From: Bugula neritina | Taxonomy: Eukaryota > Bryozoa > Gymnolaemata > Cheilostomatida > Bugulidae | Direction of reading: 5' to 3' | Length of the DNA stretch: 64,000 nucleotides | NCBI GenBank assembly: GCA_964035545.1 | Contig: OZ037767.1 | Location: 23,479,128 to 23,543,127 of the forward strand | Shown here: positions 60,601-64,000 of the stretch, piece by piece | How positions within the stretch are numbered: the first letter of the stretch is position 1 | Layout of the letters: the number at the start of each line of letters is the position of its first letter | The notes under the pieces: generated by a model | What the model saw: only the letters and a program-made list of their open reading frames with translations | The model's database searches: none | What the model was told of the DNA's origin: nothing | Made by a program: the position numbers and the translations under genes

Positions 60601-63600
60601 AAAATGCATAGAATTTTATGTAGTTTTACTGAACGTAAGCTGACTTCTTTATAGAAAGAAGACTCTAAGCACAGATACATTGTTTTGTCTCTGGACAAGT
60701 CTGTGGACAGGGGAAATGTGCCTAAGTTTATATCCACTTCTCTTCCCAACACTCCTGTGAAAAACAGAAAACGAAAGCTATTTGCTGAGAACGAGTCTCA
60801 TTCGTTGCCATCATCAGCTTCAACTCAAAGTTTAAAGTACCTTTACACTATATTCTCTTACTTACAGCAATGTATATTGATTTATTCAAGAGCAACTGGC
60901 GTATTAATACTATAGTTTTGGCTGTGTTTGGCTGTAATGTTATGTACTAATAATTTATTCGAGTGCCCAACAGCTTACTCATGTCATGTGACTAACTGTT
61001 GATCACATGCTCACTGCTCATCAAAAATTACTTATTGCTTATTAAAACTCTGTATTAGATTATTCTGGTTTTTCTTTAGGAAAGTTTGTAAGAAACGGAA
61101 GCTTTCCATGTCCTCCCCACACAATCCCAATCCATCTGGTGAAAACCTGGTGACAGTAGACATTGCATTCATAGACAGGAACATCTCTGATTTTACTACA
61201 GTCCATAACAGTGTAAGCTAGTTTATTTACTTAACCTTTGGATAGCTTATATTCCAGATGTCGTTCACTGAATCTTAATACTTGTTGTTGCTTTGGGTGC
61301 GACAGGTGAACACATCAATAGACATTGACTTCAACTGTTTGGAGATTGTGCTCAACCAAGAAACTTGGGTCATGCTGCTTGACTTTTTCGGACTCGGTGC
61401 TAAAGTCTTTACACCGGAACAACAGCATGAAGCCAACACTGTTCTGCAGACTCAGCCTCCTAGTATGTCCCACATTTCCTATAACTTGAAAATATGTTTT
61501 ATCAACATATTCTAATATGATACAACATGATTTTATTATGTATTTTAACGTAGTTTAAACATTAAATAAAGTACAAGAAACTGTCAACTTCTTATTGGGA
61601 GTTGGTTGCGTAAGCTAAAAGAATAATGTATTTGTTGGTTTTATTCAGTAATTCAGAAAAACATTTGCATCCAAATGTCAAATTAAAATTGAGTTAATTA
61701 TATGTGCTCATTACAGGTTTTGTCTTGTTTTAGCTGAAGGTTTGAAAGCTAATTTATTTGTGAAAAGTTTTTCTCTGGTTCTCGTGAAGAAAAGCTATGA
61801 TCTGGCAAAAGCCAATATCAGTGAGTTTCAGATTGAAGTGATCAAGCAACAAAAGACTACAAAGTTTTCAGGTCAGTGAGTATAAAAGAGATGAAGAATA
61901 TCCTTAACTTCATCACAGAGCTATTACTCAGACAGAACCCAGTTGTCTGAATGTGTGAATCATACTTGTGTAAACGTATTTTCTTCCGCACACCAGCTTG
62001 TGTATATAGAATAGCGCCTATCTTGGCTATGTCATATTTTAATGAATTGATACGTGTATAATATACAATGTTGCTTAAACATTAATTACGTTTTTTTTTC
62101 ATAACTGATGGTTGAATATTTTGTGTCGTATTTTGCCTTGCGAGTTCTTATGATGTGATGAATAAAGTCAGCTGGCCCTACTGGAGCTATTATTTTGCCA
62201 TATCTTCAACATAATATTTAAATAAACATACAAGACATGAATGTACCATTACACTCATAGGTGGGCTTGGCTCGTTGCGTGTCGAAGACTTGTCTCCCCA
62301 TGGTGTTCTGCACAGCTGCAAGTTCACCACTGCTTCAGATTCCTCTCCAGATAATTTTGAAACAAACATGAAATCGGCTTTGAACTTTCAAGTTCTCAAG
62401 TATGTCATCTATGCAATGTCAAGTAATATTTAGCTTGCCTGAGTTAATGGTAGTTATCCTCTCTCTGCGGGGACTCAAATATGTGTGTAAGTTAGTATCT
62501 GGTGGTACTGTAGAAGAAGGAGATTGCCTGTTTGTTTATGCTGCACATTACTGCTGATACAATGTTGATTTGAAATGGATTGTCATAAACGTTCTCCTTT
62601 GAGTATGGTTTATCTTTCTTTAATTGCAGGTATGACGTGCCTGATGAGATGCTGGAGAGAGAGTTTGACCTTGCAGTTGACCTCAACATGTCTTCTGTTA
62701 TATACACACACTCGAAACGCTTCCCTATTGAGATTATTAATTTTGTGCAGGATTTTCTCGAGCACCATGACAGTATCGGACATATGCGTGCCGCTTCTAA
62801 TGGCCAACAGGTATGAGTTATTACTTTCGTATAATAATGAAAGTAGATTAGTCATATGTCGTTTGACAATTCAGTTTTATGCCTACTTGTATTGAACTCT
62901 TCAGGTGCCGGTTGGCCCGGGACACGCTCCAAGAATTAAACTAAACATCGTAGCCGGAACTCCAATCGTGATTCTGCCAGGGAGCAGTCTTTCCACTAAA
63001 GTATGTAATAAAAATATCTCTACCTATTCAACACAATGTCAATATGTACCTTGCAAGTGTTGTTGATGGCAGAAAAGAAAATAATTTGCTGATAGAACTT
63101 TTTCCTATGACATAGTGCCCACCCTTCATACTCATGCTAATAAATAATTTCGTTTAAAGGTTATTGTGATGCATCTTGGCAACCTTTTCGTTAGCAACAC
63201 ATTTCTATTGGCTGGTGAAGAGAATACACTTGCTCATAAGAACCAATCAGGTGGCTCGCAGGGACGTGAGAGCAGTACCAACTCAACTTATGGTTAAGTA
63301 TATGACCTCCATCAAGTGTTCTTTTATCCATTCATATCTATTTATCATTACTACAACTTATAGGTGGTTTTAAAGGAACGCTTGATTGGTTTACTGATAT
63401 GGTTTTCTGACTATTTATAGCTGTGGGCTGCTGTAATCAATTAGCTATTCTATTGCGTACCTTTGTTAACCACTTCTCTTTCTTATACCAATTTATATTA
63501 ATTGTTATTTGATGGAAATGAATACATGAAGGGACATGCAGTATATTACACTCTATTCACTGTGCTAACATCATGTGATATTCTGTAGATCCTATGACGT

Positions 63601-63838
63601 CCAGCATATACTGCACTACAGACGATACGTTAGAATCAACACTCGAACAGAATGCATCACGTCAGAGTCAGCCATGTTTGTTAGATGTCATGTCTGTGCG
63701 GCTGAGTGAGATGGACATCTACTCTGCTTGCAGGGTTGACGACAGGTTGTCTGCATCATCCACCCTCACTCAGAACAGTGATATTAAGCTCAAGGGCTAT
63801 CACTACAAAATGGATAAAAACCGACCACTAAAGGAGAG
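34495..63838 (+). CDS. VPS13D: VPS13D, N-terminal half (43 exons; continues past the window)
   Basis: VPS13D is a large bridge-like lipid-transfer protein at ER contacts with mitochondria and peroxisomes; its loss impairs mitochondrial size control and clearance. Forty-three phase-consistent exons total 6,434 nt, about 2,144 residues, roughly half of human VPS13D (about 4,388). Identity rests on D-specific strings remembered from the human protein: LNTDQLSV in the chorein N-terminus, [18 protein letters not shown] (human LTVHGLLLVDTMQTYG), [12 protein letters not shown]...LDFFGLG (human IDVDFNCLDVL...LDFFGIG) and LAKANIS. It therefore belongs to the D group, not A, B or C. The UBA domain, VAB repeats and C-terminal PH-like domain lie beyond the right edge. 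The next donor is at 63839. Exon coordinates are in the four block entries that follow. Confidence 0.95.
35693..35745. repeat. (TA)n microsatellite in VPS13D intron 4
   Basis: About 26 TA dinucleotides starting some 110 nt after the exon 4 donor. They are followed by degenerate atgtatatataat repeats to about 35915. Confidence 0.95.
38015..38420 (+). repeat. 44-bp minisatellite in VPS13D intron 7
   Basis: ctaggtcaacatgtatatac recurs at exact 44-bp spacing from 38015 (38059, 38103, 38147, 38191, 38235, 38279, 38323, 38367), with a partial tenth copy at 38411. Copies are more than 95% identical by eye; variation is mainly agtatgtata versus agtacatata. The array starts 20 nt inside the intron (donor at 37996). 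Confidence 0.97.
40008..46516 (+). CDS. VPS13D: VPS13D exons 10-22
   Basis: Exons: 40008-40139, 40411-40492, 40744-40890, 41108-41280, 41650-41754, 41932-42070, 42499-42590, 42939-43161, 43966-44107, 44306-44437, 45168-45410, 45953-46053, 46351-46516. Phases agree throughout. Alignment landmarks with human VPS13D: GGLFLRDLATEGTMFPLLV / [30 protein letters not shown] / [22 protein letters not shown] / [21 protein letters not shown] / [25 protein letters not shown] / [15 protein letters not shown], and SLTVHGLLLVDTMQ / [14 protein letters not shown]. Exon 20 includes a Ser/Ala-rich insertion. Introns 10, 14, 18, 19 and 22 contain donor-associated tandem arrays. Confidence 0.93.
40158..40247 (+). 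repeat. 30-bp repeat x3 in VPS13D intron 10
   Basis: Three copies of a unit containing actagat and ttgtgtctcttcata, starting about 18 nt inside the intron (donor at 40140). Confidence 0.88.
41749..41868 (+). repeat. 40-bp repeat x3 spanning the exon 14 donor of VPS13D
   Basis: Exact 40-bp units at 41749-41788, 41789-41828 and 41829-41868. The first contains the last six exon bases AGCAAG and the donor GTAGGT (41755). Units 2 and 3 repeat agcaag|gtaggt exactly, so there are three equivalent 5' splice sites. Using the second would add 40 nt and shift the frame. Confidence 0.95.
44102..44305 (+). repeat. VPS13D intron 18: ~46-bp units bounded by AG|GT
   Basis: AG|GT junctions occur at 44107|44108 (real donor), 44155|44156, 44200|44201, 44245|44246 and 44305|44306 (the real acceptor followed by exon GT). 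Each interior junction reads gcag|gtga or ccag|gtga, and the units share gtgata and attgtaa words. The 198-nt intron is thus a row of diverged units, each beginning like a donor and ending like an acceptor. Confidence 0.8.
44471..44590 (+). repeat. ~22-bp tandem array in VPS13D intron 19
   Basis: About five copies of gtgtggttctgtatagagct, starting about 34 nt after the donor at 44438. Confidence 0.92.
46540..47075 (+). repeat. VPS13D intron 22: almost wholly tandem repeats
   Basis: The intron runs 46517-47086. The first part has degenerate acattgatat and attacggtat repeats. From about 46775 it is a regular 24-bp array (tacagctggtgttaccatgt plus four bases), running to within about 15 nt of the acceptor. 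Because the unit is 24 bp, ORFs on both strands become artefactual repeat peptides. Confidence 0.9.
47087..49441 (+). CDS. VPS13D: VPS13D exons 23-26: Ser/Pro-rich linker and next groove segment
   Basis: Exons: 47087-47286, 47611-47811, 48815-48963, 49264-49441. Exon 23 encodes a low-complexity Ser-Pro linker ([20 protein letters not shown]) that is probably disordered. Exon 24 matches human LIKLEYQFVSSE...VNNLDIIL as [12 protein letters not shown]...FNTLDVV. Exon 25 has [15 protein letters not shown] and another Ser/Thr/Pro-rich stretch, and exon 26 resumes the groove ([13 protein letters not shown]). Intron 26 (49442-57006) is exceptionally long because of a 7.1-kb transposon. Confidence 0.9.
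47305..47425 (+). repeat. ~35-bp tandem repeat in VPS13D intron 23
   Basis: Three to four copies containing tataggtcaaagggcacctg, shortening and diverging to the right, starting about 18 nt after the donor at 47287. Confidence 0.85.
47812..48418 (+). repeat. gttagtaatgagttg array in VPS13D intron 24, split by an insertion
   Basis: Short (about 11-bp) repeats of gttggtaatgag / gttagtaataag begin at the donor itself (GTAAGTTAG at 47812) and run to 47885. They resume at 48334 and continue to about 48418. The 448 bp between are a separate MITE-like element. Confidence 0.9.
47886..48333. mobile_element. 448-bp MITE (PIF/Harbinger-like) inside the intron 24 array
   Basis: The ends form terminal inverted repeats: left agttgcgtttatac and right, reverse-complemented, agttgcctttatac (13 of 14 match). 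TTA occurs immediately outside both ends (47883-47885 and 48334-48336), as expected for a 3-bp target duplication. There is no ORF, and base composition differs from the flanking array. A TTA duplication fits the TWA preference of PIF/Harbinger elements, but the superfamily is inference. Confidence 0.75.
50589..50678. repeat. 90-bp near-perfect palindrome
   Basis: Two 45-nt arms without a spacer, centred on acatgt, with a single mismatch. The arms read acctgtagacctcagtgata on the left and tatcactgaggtctacaggt at the far right. It lies inside the hAT-like element. If transcribed with the VPS13D intron it would fold into a long hairpin. Confidence 0.95.
53260..53850 (+). other. Possible coding remnants inside the transposon
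   Basis: Two stretches look more coding-like than their surroundings: about 53262-53441 (contains [20 protein letters not shown] and [12 protein letters not shown]) and about 53723-53850 (contains [20 protein letters not shown] and [16 protein letters not shown], then a stop). They could be transposase remains or captured exons, but their reading frames do not join with matching splice phase, and I recognise no family. Confidence 0.2.
56709..56770. repeat. Subterminal hairpin at the right end of the hAT-like element
   Basis: Arms of about 24 bp around a 12-nt loop: cgtatggcctagaa (56720-56733) pairs with ttctaggccatacg (56746-56759) and pairing extends outward with small mismatches. ttctaggccatac also occurs near the left end of the element. 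Confidence 0.85.
57007..63838 (+). CDS. VPS13D: VPS13D exons 27-43
   Basis: Exons: 57007-57164, 57258-57432, 57798-57890, 58356-58533, 58780-58888, 59178-59312, 59698-59914, 60322-60452, 60655-60836, 61080-61212, 61306-61462, 61734-61871, 62261-62399, 62630-62810, 62905-63000, 63160-63292, 63589-63838. All phases match and every intron is GT-AG except intron 31, which has a GC donor (CAG|GCAAGA, GC at 58889-58890). Exons 27-28 flank a 93-nt intron made wholly of 23-bp repeats. Landmarks: [20 protein letters not shown] (human PVVSIPRKPGSPELLVGHLG), [74 protein letters not shown], and [18 protein letters not shown] (human CLLDCVVVDLQDMDIFAA). The coding sequence continues beyond exon 43. Confidence 0.94.
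57165..57257 (+). repeat. VPS13D intron 27 = four 23-bp tandem repeats
   Basis: Units at 57165-57187, 57188-57210, 57211-57233 and 57234-57256, each starting gtgtgttta and ending tatactgtata. One further G (57257) completes the AG acceptor. The intron is exactly 4x23+1 nt, and each unit boundary contains overlapping AG and GT (tatagtgtgt). In-frame retention meets a stop at its eighth codon. Confidence 0.95.
57905..58135 (+). repeat. Degenerate gtcatacagtgtcac repeats in VPS13D intron 29
   Basis: Many imperfect 14-16 bp units in mixed orientation (gtcacatgtcacac, gacacgtcatacag), starting about 14 nt after the donor at 57891. They resemble the gtgtcatagt repeats near 13060-13130. Confidence 0.8.
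58547..58665 (+). repeat. GTGTGCGCGCG-type repeat in VPS13D intron 30
   Basis: Alternating purine-pyrimidine run (gtgtgtgcgcgcg, gcgtgcgtgtgtag), about 13 nt after the donor at 58534. Its CpG density is unusual for this AT-rich locus and it has Z-DNA-forming potential. Confidence 0.9.
58889..58890 (+). other. GC splice donor (GC-AG intron 31)
   Basis: Exon 31 ends CACAAACAG and the intron begins GCAAGA. CAG|GCAAG is the usual strong-context form of GC donors. The next exon joins in phase 0 at 59178, while reading on reaches TAA after a few codons. Confidence 0.8.
59362..59690 (-). mobile_element. tRNA-SINE copy B (internally deleted), flanked by a ~75-bp duplication
   Basis: The minus strand of about 59450-59600 matches the SINE family: agcagccgtggtct, ggggtta, then directly gatgttaggaagagcatc and a tail with aaccctttccatcaggggtt. 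The segment containing the B box is missing. Outside lie two diverged direct repeats (about 59362-59437 and 59610-59685, sharing aaactttata, taaaatatgtagg and ctgtataat words). Confidence 0.75.
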
Positions 63839-63897
63839 GTTTGTGTTTAGGGAACTAGTTTCTTTTGTCAAATAATAAACAACTGATGGCTCAAACC

Positions 63898-64000
63898 AAG
63901 AGAGCAGCCGTGGTCTTGGGGTTAGAGCATTTGCTTAATAAACACAAAGTCTTGGGTTCGAACCCCAGTAAAGGCCATTGGTGATGTTAGGAAGAGCATC
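63898..64000 (+). mobile_element. tRNA-derived SINE, copy C (runs off the window)
   Basis: The head contains pol III-type internal promoter elements: an A-box-like tggtcttggggttagagc (63911-63928) and a good B box ggttcgaacccc (63955-63966). The body is aaaggccattggtgatgtta and ggaagagcatc. The two other copies share the body and tail, so this is a SINE, not a tRNA gene. The ggaag[a/g]gcatc motif resembles a core shared by several animal SINE families (from memory). Confidence 0.85.

Noticed and set aside
63898-64000. Functional tRNA gene
   Set aside because: It has a B box and an A-box-like element, but no convincing acceptor stem, and the same sequence with a shared tail recurs twice, so it is a SINE.

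Overview
The window is eukaryotic, from an invertebrate animal. It is AT-rich, its genes are split by GT-AG introns, and its proteins are animal orthologues: CSTF1, a four-jointed-type Golgi kinase, pyridoxal kinase and VPS13D. It also carries non-LTR, tRNA-SINE, hAT-like and MITE-like elements. I cannot name the phylum from sequence alone. No prokaryotic operon, CRISPR array or rRNA is present.

Layout, left to right. (1) 1-3529 (+): last seven exons of CSTF1 (CstF-50), a WD40 pre-mRNA 3'-end processing factor. (2) 4824-7095 (-): a convergent four-exon gene for a 173-residue protein I do not recognise. (3) 11374-15171 (+): five exons of an unrecognised basic coiled-coil protein whose 5' end was not found. 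(4) 15172-24489: gene-poor spacer with microsatellites, minisatellites and a dispersed inverted repeat. (5) 24490-25488 (+): an intronless FJX1 (four-jointed) gene. A 5'-truncated non-LTR retrotransposon (25489-about 27301, minus) begins at the base after its stop codon. (6) 28007-33049 (-): complete nine-exon pyridoxal kinase (PDXK). (7) 34495 to beyond the right edge (+): 43 exons giving about 2,144 residues of the N-terminal half of VPS13D, a bridge-like lipid-transfer protein. PDXK and VPS13D are head to head, 1,445 bp apart.

Every exon chain listed was joined by hand from splice sites and checked for phase continuity. VPS13D sums to 6,434 coding nt, PDXK to 918 nt including the stop, and the CSTF1 part to 226 residues.

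The most unusual feature lies in the introns. Tandem arrays start at, overlap, or lie within about 35 nt of the 5' splice donor in CSTF1 intron 3 and about a dozen VPS13D introns. In several, each repeat unit carries its own copy of the donor. One complete intron (57165-57257) is four copies of a 23-bp unit plus one base. Intron 18 is a row of units bounded by AG|GT. VPS13D intron 26 contains a 7,133-bp hAT-like transposon with a perfect 8-bp target duplication, and this holds a 90-bp near-perfect palindrome. Intron 24 has a donor-proximal array split by a 448-bp MITE with a TTA target duplication. One VPS13D intron has a GC donor. Three copies of one tRNA-derived SINE family are present.
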